Positions 54,251 to 63,576 of a stretch of DNA of 64,000 bases are shown piece by piece. The notes below the pieces were generated by a model. The model was not told the DNA's origin. It saw only the letters and a list, made by a program, of their open reading frames with translations, and searched no databases. The position numbers and the translations under genes were made by a program. How positions within the stretch are numbered: position 1 is the stretch's first letter; each line of letters begins with the position of its first letter. Source of the DNA: Paenibacillus crassostreae (GTDB lineage: Bacteria > Bacillota > Bacilli > Paenibacillales > Paenibacillaceae); assembly GCF_001857945.1 (NCBI RefSeq), contig NZ_CP017770.1:2852001-2916000 (forward strand), read 5' to 3'.

Positions 54251-55357
54251 ATGACGGATATGAGGTTGCCGGGAACACCGATGAAATGGGCAAAAGTGGC
54301 TTGTGATTCTTTAATGAACACGTTCAATGCGGGGGAACTTCCCCCAGCACATCGTTGGCATTATCATCAAGGGGTATTTCTATGCGGTATGGAACTATTA
54401 TGGGAAAACGTTGGAGATGATCGTTATGTAGAATATATTCAACAATATGTCGATGATCTAGTAGATGAATATGGTAACTTCTATTTTGCTCGGGATGAAT
54501 TGGATGCTATTCAAGCAGGTCTTCTCCTATTTAATCTTTATGAACGAACAGGCAATCTAAAATATAGTGTTGCGGCTACGAAATTAAGGAACTTGATGCT
54601 CACTCTTAATTTAACTTCAGAAGGTGGATTCTGGCACAAGGATAAGTATCCTAATCAAATGTGGTTAGATGGGCTTTACATGGCTGGGGTATTCTCCTTG
54701 AAGTATGCCAACGCATTCAATGAACCTAAATTACGGGAAACGGTATTACATCAGGAGCGGTTAATGCGTAAACACATGAGGGACGATCAGACTGGGTTGT
54801 TATATCATGCATGGGATGAAAGACGCCGTATGCCATGGGCTAATCCTGAGACGGGATGTTCACCTGAATTCTGGGGGAGATCCTTAGGTTGGTATGGCCT
54901 GGCGTTGTCACAATTTCTAGATCTGTTTCCAGAGAGTGATCCAGGATATTCAGAATTATCGTTGGAATTGGGAAAATTCGTACAGGCATTAGTTCGTTAT
55001 CAGGACAAGGAAAGTGGATTGTGGTATCAAGTTGTTGATAAAGGGGATCAACCAGATAATTGGTTAGAGACTTCGGGTACATGTTTATTCGTCTATACCA
55101 TCGCCAAAGCAGTCAAACACGGCATTGTAGGCAAGGATTGTCTTGAGGCAGCTAAGAAAGGTTACGAAGGCTTAATTAATGTTCTGGAATGGGATGATCA
55201 GGGCGGATTGGTTCTACCGGATATTTGTATCGGAACTTCAGCAGGAGATTATGAGAATTATGTCACTCGACCTACAAGTAAAAATGATCTACATGGGGTA
55301 GGGGCATTCGTTATGGCATGTGTGGAGATGGATAGTTTAATCGTGAGTAATCCGTAA
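54251..55357 (+). CDS. Unsaturated rhamnogalacturonyl hydrolase, GH105
   Basis: 368 residues, alpha/alpha-barrel of the GH105 (YteR/YesR) family. The catalytic Asp is residue 140 in NQMWLDGLYMAG, equivalent to Asp143 of B. subtilis YteR, which hydrates the C4=C5 bond of unsaturated rhamnogalacturonan disaccharides. Trp and Arg in PEFWGRSLGWYG and the WLETSGTCLF segment are typical of the pocket. No signal peptide, so it acts on imported disaccharides. Last gene of the transporter operon; ribosome site GGAAGGAG. Confidence 0.9.
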   Translation: MTDMRLPGTPMKWAKVACDSLMNTFNAGELPPAHRWHYHQGVFLCGMELLWENVGDDRYVEYIQQYVDDLVDEYGNFYFARDELDAIQAGLLLFNLYERTGNLKYSVAATKLRNLMLTLNLTSEGGFWHKDKYPNQMWLDGLYMAGVFSLKYANAFNEPKLRETVLHQERLMRKHMRDDQTGLLYHAWDERRRMPWANPETGCSPEFWGRSLGWYGLALSQFLDLFPESDPGYSELSLELGKFVQALVRYQDKESGLWYQVVDKGDQPDNWLETSGTCLFVYTIAKAVKHGIVGKDCLEAAKKGYEGLINVLEWDDQGGLVLPDICIGTSAGDYENYVTRPTSKNDLHGVGAFVMACVEMDSLIVSNP

Positions 55358-55373
55358 TAGTAATCAAATCGAT

Positions 55374-55422
55374 GTGGGCTGTCCCAAAAGTCATAAATAT
55401 GGCTAGGGACGCCCATTTTTTT
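55374..55422 (+). terminator. Terminator of the GH105 operon
   Basis: TGGGCTGTCCC paired with GGGACGCCCA (one bulge) followed by eight T. Confidence 0.85.
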
Positions 55423-55552
55423 TGTGTGGTTAATGAGATATCTAACTGTCTAAAATACAAAAAATAAGATATCATCTTTTTAGAGTCAATGGATGTTCTA
55501 TCAAACGATAGTGTTGGACCATCCATCAGTTGAGACATAAAGGATGATAAAT

Positions 55553-56500
55553 ATGACAGTCAAAAGTTTTCTGAGTCTAGTTGAGATTAGAACGAAACTC
55601 GCAAGTATGATTCCCTTTTTTCTAGGAAGTATCTATGTCGTGTTTCGTTTTCAACAATTCCAAGTAGCAAATTTCTTATTAATGTTCATATCTTTGATTA
55701 CATTTGATATGTTTACCACCGTGATGAATAACTATTATGATTTCAAAAAAGCACAGAAAAAAGAAGGTTACGGCTATCAGGAGCATAACGCGATTGTGAA
55801 GTTCGGCTTGAGAGAGTCTACAGTTGTAGCGCTGATTATAACCCTTTTTATAACTGCTGTAGGTGCGGGAATGTGGCTAGTAGCTAATACGGGAATAATA
55901 GTCTTCATGGTTGGTGGATTATCTTTTTGTGTAGGTATATTATATTCGTTCGGTCCGATCCCGATTTCTAGAATGCCATTAGGTGAGGTGTTCTCGGGGT
56001 TGTTTATGGGGTTTGTGATCATCTTTGTGTCCACATTCATTCATGTGGGGGATCAGTTGGTCGTGTTAACCTTGGATCAACAATTGCTAGATGTCCATAT
56101 TGATATAGTTGAAATATTGCTGATCTTCTTGATCTCAATTCCAGCTATTCTAGGAATCTCCAATATCATGCTAGCTAATAATATATGTGATATTAACGAC
56201 GATATTGAGAATAAAAGATATACACTTCCTGTATACATTGGTAAAGACTATGCTCTGATTCTATTTCGGTGGATCTACTATGCCTCTTTTCTAGATCTGA
56301 TCGTATTGCTCTTCTTGAAGGTTAATCCAGTGATTGTCCTGCTTATTCTCTTGACGTTGATCCCATTGAAGAAAAATATTTCCATATTTATGAACAAACA
56401 GACGAAGCAGCATACCTTCGGTTTGGCTGTTCAGAATTTCATGATGACCACAACGGCTCGAATTATCGCTTTAAGTGTAGCGGCTCTGATGGGAATTTAA
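55553..56500 (+). CDS. UbiA-family prenyltransferase, MenA-like
   Basis: 315 residues from ATG 55553, 9 bp after AAGGA. Eight or nine membrane segments. Two prenyl-diphosphate/Mg motifs are present: NNYYDFKKAQ (NxxxD type) and NDDIENKRYTLPV. MenA attaches the isoprenoid to 1,4-dihydroxy-2-naphthoate in menaquinone synthesis; this is the closest function by motif, but other UbiA enzymes are possible. Monocistronic, with a bidirectional terminator. Confidence 0.8.
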   Translation: MTVKSFLSLVEIRTKLASMIPFFLGSIYVVFRFQQFQVANFLLMFISLITFDMFTTVMNNYYDFKKAQKKEGYGYQEHNAIVKFGLRESTVVALIITLFITAVGAGMWLVANTGIIVFMVGGLSFCVGILYSFGPIPISRMPLGEVFSGLFMGFVIIFVSTFIHVGDQLVVLTLDQQLLDVHIDIVEILLIFLISIPAILGISNIMLANNICDINDDIENKRYTLPVYIGKDYALILFRWIYYASFLDLIVLLFLKVNPVIVLLILLTLIPLKKNISIFMNKQTKQHTFGLAVQNFMMTTTARIIALSVAALMGI

Positions 56501-56511
56501 TACAACCAATC

Positions 56512-56566
56512 AAAGAAGGTGATGTAGCTAGCCATGAATAATGGTTTGTGACATCGCCTTCTTTAT
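56512..56566. terminator. Bidirectional terminator between menA-like and ald genes
   Basis: AAAGAAGGTGATGT ... ACATCGCCTTCTTT (one wobble pair). Confidence 0.85.
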
Positions 56567-56588
56567 TCTGAGTAAGAAGTAGATTGAA

Positions 56589-57716
56589 TTAATCGCTGAA
56601 TTGAGTAAATGCCTTGCTTGCAGGGACATATTCATATCCTAAGTCTCTTGCCACAGCTTCATAAGTAATGAATCCGTTGATAACATTAGCTCCACTTTCA
56701 ATCTCAACATGAGTGTGGATGAGTTCTTCAATAGGATGGTTCGCAAGTAATAATGCAAATGGTATCGTTGCGTTCGTTAATGCAACCGTTGAAGTTTGTG
56801 GTACAGCACCTGGCATATTGGCGACTGCATAGTGTATTACGCCATGCTTCACATAGGTTGGATTATCATGTGTTGTGATATGATCAATAGTCTCCACAAT
56901 TCCGCCTTGATCGATGGCGACATCGACGATGACAGACCCAGATTTCATCATTTTCACATGGTTTTCAGTAACTAACCGAGGTGCCTTTGCGCCAGGAATT
57001 AGGACCGCACCAATCAATAGGTCTGCTTCTGCCACAGATTTGGTGATGTTAGATGTGTTAGATACCAATGTCGTAATCTGATTGCCGAATATGTCATCTA
57101 ACTGACGTAATCTGGCCAGGCTCAAGTCGATTATGGTGACATCTGCTCCTAACCCAACAGCTAACTTGGCTGCATTAGTTCCAACTACGCCTCCACCAAT
57201 AATGGCCACCTTTCCACGGGCAACTCCGGGTACACCAGATAAAAGAATGCCTTTGCCTCCATGAGGTCGCTCTAGTAACTGTGCTCCAATCTGAACGGCC
57301 ATACGTCCTGCCACTTCACTCATAGGAGTAAGTAAGGGGAGCTGGCCATGGGTATTGACAGTCTCATAGGCAATAGCGGTCACACCAGAATCTATCAAAG
57401 CTTGAGCAAGTGATGGTTCATTTGCTAGATGAAGATATGTGAATAGAAGTAGCCCTTTTCGGAAGTGATCATACTCACTTTGGAGAGGTTCTTTAACCTT
57501 CATAATCATATCTGATCGGTTCCACAATTCAATAGGCTGGTCTACGATAATAGCTCCAGCAGCGGAGTATTCGTGATTAGGAAACCCACTTTCAATACCT
57601 GCATGTGCTTCAATATATACAGTATGTCCATGTTGAATAAATTCGGTCACTCCTGCAGGTGTAATAGCGACCCGGTTTTCATTATTTTTAATTTCTTTTG
57701 GGATTCCAATTTTCAC
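56589..57716 (-). CDS. ald: Alanine dehydrogenase
   Basis: 375 residues, GTG start with GAGGTGAT upstream. The N-terminus [19 protein letters not shown] and the catalytic region MIMKVKEPL (substrate Lys) with TYLHLANEP (catalytic His) are characteristic. The NAD-binding [10 protein letters not shown] motif is in the C-terminal Rossmann domain. It converts L-alanine to pyruvate and ammonia with NAD+, used by sporeformers for alanine catabolism during sporulation. Monocistronic. Confidence 0.95.
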   Translation of the reverse strand: MKIGIPKEIKNNENRVAITPAGVTEFIQHGHTVYIEAHAGIESGFPNHEYSAAGAIIVDQPIELWNRSDMIMKVKEPLQSEYDHFRKGLLLFTYLHLANEPSLAQALIDSGVTAIAYETVNTHGQLPLLTPMSEVAGRMAVQIGAQLLERPHGGKGILLSGVPGVARGKVAIIGGGVVGTNAAKLAVGLGADVTIIDLSLARLRQLDDIFGNQITTLVSNTSNITKSVAEADLLIGAVLIPGAKAPRLVTENHVKMMKSGSVIVDVAIDQGGIVETIDHITTHDNPTYVKHGVIHYAVANMPGAVPQTSTVALTNATIPFALLLANHPIEELIHTHVEIESGANVINGFITYEAVARDLGYEYVPASKAFTQFSD

Positions 57717-57920
57717 AATTGATCACCTCATTGGTTTTATGATGTTATTATACAAAGAAATAAAGAAGATGAACCATAAAATTGCTAAATACTGTTTTTG
57801 TAGTCACTTTTAAGGGTATATATAAGAAAAGAAGATGAATGAATTATTGTAACTATATAATGGGGTATATTGATAATTTGGTAACCTGTAGTAGCCTATA
57901 ATGGAACAGGAGTGAGTTCA

Positions 57921-58160
57921 ATGGATATGAGAACGGTACACAAATTAATAGAGAATAGACGTATAGAATTAAATACATTAGCAAGTATCTATGGGATTCG
58001 TGACGAGCGAGTGCTGGAGAAGTCGGCACAGCTAGATCGTATTTTAAACGTCTACGTCCGTAAAAAATGCTCTGAAGAGGTGTCGCAACAAATTCTGATT
58101 AAGCGGGATGGACTGCGTAATAACGATCAAGAGTACAGAAGAGAATTGCTATTATACTAA
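57921..58160 (+). CDS. Spo0E-like aspartyl-phosphate phosphatase
   Basis: 79 residues from ATG 57921, 9 bp after AGGAG; GTG 57912 overlaps the ribosome site. The Spo0E signature SxxLD is present as KSAQLDRILNVYV. Such small helical proteins dephosphorylate Spo0A-P and delay sporulation. Which member (Spo0E, YisI, YnzD) cannot be told. It stands alone. Confidence 0.85.
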   Translation: MDMRTVHKLIENRRIELNTLASIYGIRDERVLEKSAQLDRILNVYVRKKCSEEVSQQILIKRDGLRNNDQEYRRELLLY

Positions 58161-58252
58161 GTAGATTATACCTCACTGAGTTTGAAAATGAGTAATTAGA
58201 AAGTACAACAGTATCGCCTCCATTGTATAGAAACGATACCGTTATTATGTGT

Positions 58253-58384
58253 TTATTTAGTTTTGCTATGCTGATTATTAGGGAGCTGTCTATCAGGTGT
58301 TCCTTTTCCCTGATGTTCTTTATTACGTTTATCTTTCGCTTGTGTATCATGTATCTTCTCTACAAATTCATGTGTACTATCCAT
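58253..58384 (-). CDS. Small hydrophilic protein, DUF4023-like
   Basis: 43 residues. ATG at 58384 is preceded by AAGGAGGGTGATCTCAA, a near-perfect ribosome site at 8 bp. The protein begins MDSTHEFVEKIHDTQAKD and ends with QGKGTPDRQLPNNQH. From memory it resembles the DUF4023 family of small Bacillales proteins; function unknown. Highly charged, no membrane segment. A weak hairpin (GTATCG/CGATAC, about 58212-58240) lies behind it. Confidence 0.72.
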   Translation of the reverse strand: MDSTHEFVEKIHDTQAKDKRNKEHQGKGTPDRQLPNNQHSKTK

Positions 58385-58429
58385 TTGAGATCACCCTCCT
58401 TGTTGTTCCTACACATAGTCTTCCCCTTG

Positions 58430-59323
58430 CTACAGAATGCTACGCATGAAAAGAATAACATCACTCCAGTATCCAGTGTCTAGATTACTTATTTGAACTC
58501 CAGGCTCTCCCCAAGTATGAATAAACTTTCCATCTCCAATATAGATTCCCACATGTCCAGGAATGGCGTCACTCTTGAATCGACCTTCAACGGTAAAGAA
58601 TATTAAATCGCCTGGGTTTAGGTTGTTGCGACTAACCTCCATACCTTCATTACCTTGGCTTCTGGCGAGTCTTGGTAAGTCTCGATTGAATTTACTGAAT
58701 ACATGCTGAGTAAAGGATGAACAATCAAATGTTTTGGATTGCGCATAGGGTTGAGCTCCGAATTCGTAAGGTACGCCTAGATATTTTTTGGCATAAGAAA
58801 TCAATTTATCAGTATCGACTGTTGTGCTGGTAGCACGTAATGACTTCATTTGAATCTGATTACTTGGAGGTGTTCCAGCATCTTGAAGTGATGAGATTTC
58901 TATTCTATGTTCAGGTTGATTCCAATACACAGAGGTTTGAAGTAAGTGTGAGAGGGAACGTAGTGTCATATAAGACTTGCCATTCCGGCGGGTGGGTGCT
59001 TCTTGTAATGTTGTGGATGATCCTAAAGCGAGAGCTTGCAGTTGTCCAGGATATACTTCATACATGGGATCGGTGTATCCAAATTGGACGGAGTTCTCGG
59101 AATCATGCATACGCAGACCTAATGATTGAACAACTGATTCTAGAGGGACCCAAGTTGTACCTGATGAGGGGTCCGTATACACGTTTTGATCTGAGAATAC
59201 GGTTGGTTTTCCTTCCGAGGCAGTCTTATTATTTGACGTGTTATTGCAGGATATACACATGCTGATCATTACACTGGTGATGATGAGCTTGAACATAAGT
59301 TGGACGGTTGTTCGTTTAAACAT
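58430..59323 (-). CDS. NlpC/P60-type peptidoglycan hydrolase lipoprotein with stalk-protein-like domain
   Basis: 297 residues. Lipoprotein signal with the modified Cys in ISMCISCNNTS (about residue 26). Residues ~45-145 look like a copper-amine-oxidase-N/stalk domain (VYTDPSSGTTWVPLESVVQSLGL). The C-terminal NlpC/P60 domain has the catalytic Cys in FDCSSFTQH, His in GHVGIYIG and the third residue His in FIHTW. It probably cleaves peptide cross-links of the cell wall. Start ATG after GGGAGTG. Confidence 0.88.
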   Translation of the reverse strand: MFKRTTVQLMFKLIITSVMISMCISCNNTSNNKTASEGKPTVFSDQNVYTDPSSGTTWVPLESVVQSLGLRMHDSENSVQFGYTDPMYEVYPGQLQALALGSSTTLQEAPTRRNGKSYMTLRSLSHLLQTSVYWNQPEHRIEISSLQDAGTPPSNQIQMKSLRATSTTVDTDKLISYAKKYLGVPYEFGAQPYAQSKTFDCSSFTQHVFSKFNRDLPRLARSQGNEGMEVSRNNLNPGDLIFFTVEGRFKSDAIPGHVGIYIGDGKFIHTWGEPGVQISNLDTGYWSDVILFMRSIL

Positions 59324-59467
59324 TGAGACACACTCCCATACGAATTTTATGACGCCATAGAAGGATGTATCGGTCTATCTTCTGGGGCAGCATACCGTAT
59401 AATGTGTGCATTTAGATTAATATTATGAATGTTGATGTGATTTATGGAGTTCTTGTTGAATTTTGAA

Positions 59468-59532
59468 TTGACAATTCCCAGTAAGAAAGTATAATTAAAT
59501 TTAACATTTAAATGATAATGAATATCATTATT
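59468..59532 (+). promoter_or_regulatory. Fur-regulated promoter of the yclNOPQ-type operon
   Basis: TTGACA (59468-59473) and TATAAT (59490-59495) are 16 bp apart. The Fur box GATAATGAATATCATTATT (59514-59532) matches 16 of 19 positions of the canonical 19-bp Fur box and lies over the transcription start. Confidence 0.85.
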
Positions 59533-59588
59533 GATTGTAATTAAGAAATAACCCCCCCTTTTTTGTGTGGGAAGAGTAAGGAACGATT

Positions 59589-60542
59589 ATGAAAAAGAGA
59601 TATTTACTAATTATACTAATCATTTTTTCATTCATTTCACTTTTTATTGGTGTAAAGGATATTTCTCCATTGGATCTATTCCACCTCTCAGACAGTCAAA
59701 TGCAAACCTTAACAGTCAGCCGCTTACCACGTTTAATCAGTATCATTATCGCTGGTATGAGTATGAGTATTGTAGGGTTAATTATGCAACAGTTAACACG
59801 TAATAAATTTGTATCTCCAACAACAGCAGGAACGATGGATTCTGCAAGATTTGGTATTCTCGTTGCCATGATGTTATTCACAAACGCGTCTTCTCTTCTA
59901 AAAATATCGATAGCCTTTATCTTTGCGCTGATCGGTACTTTCATCTTTATGAAAATACTTGATAAGGTGAAATACAAGGATGCGATTTTCATTCCGCTTG
60001 TAGGACTTATGTTCGGGAATGTGGTCGGATCGATTACAACCTTCTTCGCTTATAAGAATGATCTCATTCAGAATATGTCGTCATGGTTACAAGGCGATTT
60101 CTCTATGATTCTAAAAGGCCGATATGAGATGCTATATTTAAGTATTCCACTTCTCATCATCGCCTACATATTTGCTAATCGATTCACGATTGCAGGAATG
60201 GGGGAGGATTTCGCTAGGAACTTAGGATTGAACTATAAGCAAGTTGTGAATCTTGGACTTATCATAGTAGCAGCGGTGTCTTCTGTTGTCATCCTAACGG
60301 TCGGAATGATTCCGTTCCTAGGGCTGATTGTGCCGAATATCGTTGCCATCTATCAAGGGGATCATTTGAAGAAAAGTCTTATGTTCACGGCTTTATTAGG
60401 ACCAATATTCTTATTGTTCTGTGACATACTAGGAAGATTGATTATATATCCTTATGAAATACCTATTGGAATGACGGTGGGTGTCATCGGGAGTGCAATC
60501 TTTATTTACTTACTTATGAGAAGAAAGGCATATGCATCATGA
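59589..60542 (+). CDS. yclN: Iron-siderophore ABC permease, YclN-like
   Basis: 317 residues, about nine membrane segments, FecCD family. Conserved MSMSIVGLIMQQLTRN and GMIPFLGLIVPNIV segments. Start ATG 59589 behind AAGGAA. First gene of a four-gene Fur-controlled operon. B. subtilis YclNOPQ imports petrobactin; the gene order and lengths are the same here. Confidence 0.9.
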   Translation: MKKRYLLIILIIFSFISLFIGVKDISPLDLFHLSDSQMQTLTVSRLPRLISIIIAGMSMSIVGLIMQQLTRNKFVSPTTAGTMDSARFGILVAMMLFTNASSLLKISIAFIFALIGTFIFMKILDKVKYKDAIFIPLVGLMFGNVVGSITTFFAYKNDLIQNMSSWLQGDFSMILKGRYEMLYLSIPLLIIAYIFANRFTIAGMGEDFARNLGLNYKQVVNLGLIIVAAVSSVVILTVGMIPFLGLIVPNIVAIYQGDHLKKSLMFTALLGPIFLLFCDILGRLIIYPYEIPIGMTVGVIGSAIFIYLLMRRKAYAS

Positions 60543-61483
60543 AGGCAAAACTTAGTATTTTATTACTTATTGTTGTGGCACTTATTACCTTATTCCTCTT
60601 GTATGAAACAGGTGGTCACTGGGATTACGTCATTCCACGTAGAGCCAAGAAAATTCTAGCTATGATTCTCACGGGAAGTGCTATTGCCTTTGCAACCATT
60701 ATATTTCAGACCATTACGAACAATCGGATTTTAACACCTAGTATTCTAGGCTTAGATTCACTCTATATGCTATTTCAGACCTTTATTATCTTCGTATTTG
60801 GATCAACTACACTGACATCGACAGACCGGAATATTAATTTCATCATTTCAGTAGTACTAATGATTGGCTTCTCAGGTGTTTTCTACAAGTTACTTTTTCG
60901 CAAAGAAGGACAGAGCAATATTTACTTTCTCCTGTTGATTGGTATGGTACTAGGAACATTCTTTGGTAGTATATCAACATTTATGGAAGTGCTCATTGAT
61001 CCGAATGAATTCCTAATGCTACAAGATAAAATGTTTGCTAGCTTCAACAATGTGAATACTGACTTACTGATCATATCGATTGTTGCGATTATAGGAGTGA
61101 CCTTCTATTTCATGAAATTCACGAAATACCTAGATGTGATTTCTTTAGGAAGAGATCATGCGATTAATTTAGGAGTGAATTATGATTACGTCGTTAAGAG
61201 ATTATTAGTTGTTGTTGCGATTCTGATGTCTATTGCTACAGCGTTAGTAGGACCCATTACCTTCTTAGGGCTCCTAGTTGTAAATGTAGCTCATCAATTT
61301 CTGAAGACATATAAGCATAAGTATTTGATCTTTGGTTCAATTCTTATCAGTATTATTGCGTTAATTGGAGGACAGTTTATTGTCGAGAAGGTATTTACTT
61401 TCTCCACCACACTCAGTGTCATTATCAATTTTGTTGGAGGAGTATATTTCATATATCTTCTGTTAAAGGAGAATAAATCGTGA
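60539..61483 (+). CDS. yclO: Iron-siderophore ABC permease, YclO-like
   Basis: 314 residues, FecCD-type permease with about nine membrane segments. Carries TGSAIAFATIIFQTITNN and the VGPITFLGLLVVNVAHQ segment. ATGA overlap with yclN couples translation. Partner permease of the petrobactin-type importer. Confidence 0.9.
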   Translation: MKAKLSILLLIVVALITLFLLYETGGHWDYVIPRRAKKILAMILTGSAIAFATIIFQTITNNRILTPSILGLDSLYMLFQTFIIFVFGSTTLTSTDRNINFIISVVLMIGFSGVFYKLLFRKEGQSNIYFLLLIGMVLGTFFGSISTFMEVLIDPNEFLMLQDKMFASFNNVNTDLLIISIVAIIGVTFYFMKFTKYLDVISLGRDHAINLGVNYDYVVKRLLVVVAILMSIATALVGPITFLGLLVVNVAHQFLKTYKHKYLIFGSILISIIALIGGQFIVEKVFTFSTTLSVIINFVGGVYFIYLLLKENKS

Positions 61484-62238
61484 TAGAGGTAAAGAATGTT
61501 TCTAAACTATATGATGGTAGCCCTGTCGTAGACCAAGTATCCGTTCAGATTCCCAAAGGGTCCATAACCTCCTTTATCGGACCCAACGGAGCAGGAAAAA
61601 GTACTCTGCTCTCGATGATCAGTCGCTTGATTACGAAGGATCAAGGGGATGTCCTAATTGATGGACAGGATATCAGCAAGATTAAGAGTAATGATCTAGC
61701 TAAGAAAATATCCATTCTGAAGCAATCTAATCATATTAATATTCGGTTGACGATTAAGGAATTGGTGAGCTTCGGTAGGTTTCCTTATTCGCAAGGGAAG
61801 CTCACGAAAGAAGATTGGGAATTCGTGAATGAAGCTATTCGCTACATGGAACTCGAAGATATTCAGGATAAGTACCTGGATCAACTCAGCGGTGGCCAGA
61901 GTCAAAGGGCATATATAGCAATGGTTATTGCACAGAACACCGATTATATTTTACTCGATGAACCTCTTAATAATCTGGATATGAAGCATTCCGTGCAGAT
62001 TATGAAAGTGCTAAGAAGAATGGTGAATGAGTTAGGCAAAACAGTCATTATCGTCATCCACGATATCAATTTCGCCTCTGTATATTCAGATTATATCGTA
62101 GCTTTGAAGGATGGGAAGATTGTCAGAGAAGGCTCAACACACAACATTATTGATGCTCAAGTACTCTTGGATGTATATGGAATGGATATACATATTGAAG
62201 AAATCAATGATAACAAAATTTGTGTATATTTTGCCTAA
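61480..62238 (+). CDS. yclP: Iron-siderophore ABC ATPase, YclP-like
   Basis: 252 residues, GTG start overlapping the yclO stop by 4 bp. Walker A GPNGAGKST, signature LSGGQSQRAYIAM, Walker B YILLDEPLNNLD, switch His VIHDINFA. Energises the siderophore importer. Confidence 0.93.
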   Translation: MIEVKNVSKLYDGSPVVDQVSVQIPKGSITSFIGPNGAGKSTLLSMISRLITKDQGDVLIDGQDISKIKSNDLAKKISILKQSNHINIRLTIKELVSFGRFPYSQGKLTKEDWEFVNEAIRYMELEDIQDKYLDQLSGGQSQRAYIAMVIAQNTDYILLDEPLNNLDMKHSVQIMKVLRRMVNELGKTVIIVIHDINFASVYSDYIVALKDGKIVREGSTHNIIDAQVLLDVYGMDIHIEEINDNKICVYFA

Positions 62239-62320
62239 TGTAGGCCCTCAATTCAGAAATTATGATGCGTGAACACCATATGAAAGGCGCCAGTATGGTA
62301 TTCCCATCAATGATTTTATA

Positions 62321-62362
62321 GTGAATCATTTTCATAATCGTTTGTATTTATGAAATTGATTC
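62321..62362. promoter_or_regulatory. Inverted repeat and Fur-like box before yclQ
   Basis: GAATCATTTTCATAA (62323-62337) and TTATGAAATTGATTC (62348-62362) form a near-perfect inverted repeat with a 10-bp spacer. The left arm read on the minus strand (TTATGAAAATGATTC) matches Fur hexamers, 14 of 19 positions overall. It lies over the -35 of a possible separate yclQ promoter (TTGTAT-N18-CATAAT). Confidence 0.5.
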
Positions 62363-62394
62363 TAGCATAATTATATTATATAGGAGTGATTCAA

Positions 62395-63402
62395 TTGAAG
62401 AAGAGTGTGCTAGTAATCATGATGACTGTCATGCTGGCTATAGTGGTAGCCGCATGTGGTTCTAATAATAACAAAGAAGCTAACACTGCAACGAATCAGA
62501 CGGAAACAGCAACAAATACAACGAATGCAGCAGCACCAGAAGTGGCAGCAGAGAGTAAAGAAATCACTATCAAGCATCAATTGGGCGAAACTGTCGTTAC
62601 AACAAACCCAGAGAAGGTTGTTGTCTTTGACTTTGGTATTCTAGATTCACTTGATAAGTTAGCTGTTGAAGTTACAGGTGTACCACAAGCGAATATTCCT
62701 CCATACCTTTCTAAATATGAAGATACTAAATATACCAACGTGGGAAGTTTGAAAGAGCCAGATTTCGAAGCAATCAATGCACTTAGCCCTGATCTAATCA
62801 TTATTTCTGGAAGACAGCAGGATGCTTATGAAGAGTTGAATAAAATTGCTCCAACAATTTTCTTAGGCGTAGACAACACAAGATTAGTAGACTCTTTCAA
62901 AGAGAATATGAATACATTAGGTCAAGTGTTTAATAAACAAGCAGAAATTGATGAAGAATTAGTAAATGTTGATGCTGCAATCAAAGAGATTCAAGATAAA
63001 GCAACAGCAAGTGGCAAGAATTCATTGATTGTGCTTGCCAATGAAGGCAAACTTAGTGCTTATGGGCCTGGTTCAAGATTTGGTATTATTCATGATGTAC
63101 TAGGATTTACACCAGTGGATGAGAATATCGAGTCATCGACTCACGGACAGACGATAACTTCCGAGTTTATTGCAGAGAAGAATCCGGATTACCTATTCGT
63201 AGTAGATAGAGGTAGTGTCGTTGTAGAAGGTGCGGAATCAGCTTCTGCAAAAGATACTGTGGAGAATGAATTGGTACAGAATACCAAGGCATTTAAAGAA
63301 GGACATATCGTCTATCTAGATCCGAATTACTGGTATCTATCCGGTGGTGGTCTAGTATCTATGGTTGAAATGATCAATTCGATCGGTGCAGCTATTCAAT
63401 AA
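62395..63402 (+). CDS. yclQ: Petrobactin-type siderophore-binding lipoprotein, YclQ-like
   Basis: 335 residues from TTG 62395, 8 bp after AGGAG; the GTG 62386 overlaps the ribosome site. Lipobox VVAACGSN at about residue 20, then an Asn/Thr-rich linker. FepB/FhuD-like class III binding fold: VVVFDFGILDSLDKL, EPDFEAINALSPDLIIISGR, and the long helix between lobes. In B. subtilis YclQ binds petrobactin and its precursor 3,4-dihydroxybenzoate complexes. The 157-bp gap before it holds an own promoter candidate. Confidence 0.92.
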   Translation: MKKSVLVIMMTVMLAIVVAACGSNNNKEANTATNQTETATNTTNAAAPEVAAESKEITIKHQLGETVVTTNPEKVVVFDFGILDSLDKLAVEVTGVPQANIPPYLSKYEDTKYTNVGSLKEPDFEAINALSPDLIIISGRQQDAYEELNKIAPTIFLGVDNTRLVDSFKENMNTLGQVFNKQAEIDEELVNVDAAIKEIQDKATASGKNSLIVLANEGKLSAYGPGSRFGIIHDVLGFTPVDENIESSTHGQTITSEFIAEKNPDYLFVVDRGSVVVEGAESASAKDTVENELVQNTKAFKEGHIVYLDPNYWYLSGGGLVSMVEMINSIGAAIQ

Positions 63403-63433
63403 GAATATTAGTTTATTAATCTAGATTGAAGCA

Positions 63434-63482
63434 GAACCGGCCATGCCGTCCTTATATGAAGGATAGCGTGGCCGGTTTTTTA
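63434..63482 (+). terminator. Terminator of the yclNOPQ-type operon
   Basis: AACCGGCCATGC ... GCGTGGCCGGTT with inner GTCCTT/AAGGA pairs and a TTTTTT tail. Downstream (63556-63580) a GTCCTTATAAGGAC palindrome and a small CGCC-GAA-GGCG hairpin precede the converging gene. Confidence 0.9.
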
Positions 63483-63576
63483 TTAAAATATAAGAAAGTA
63501 TAAGTTTTACGCTATACATTATATCTTATATTTCTCGCTTAAACACTTACCGTCCTTATAAGGACGCCGAAGGCGT

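Noticed and set aside
58223-58483. 86-codon plus-strand frame
   Set aside because: Antisense to the 43-residue protein and to the NlpC/P60 gene end; hydrophobic low-complexity product without ribosome site.
62456-62644. Gln/Arg-rich 62-codon frame inside yclQ
   Set aside because: Frame-shifted reading of the Asn/Thr-rich linker, not a gene.
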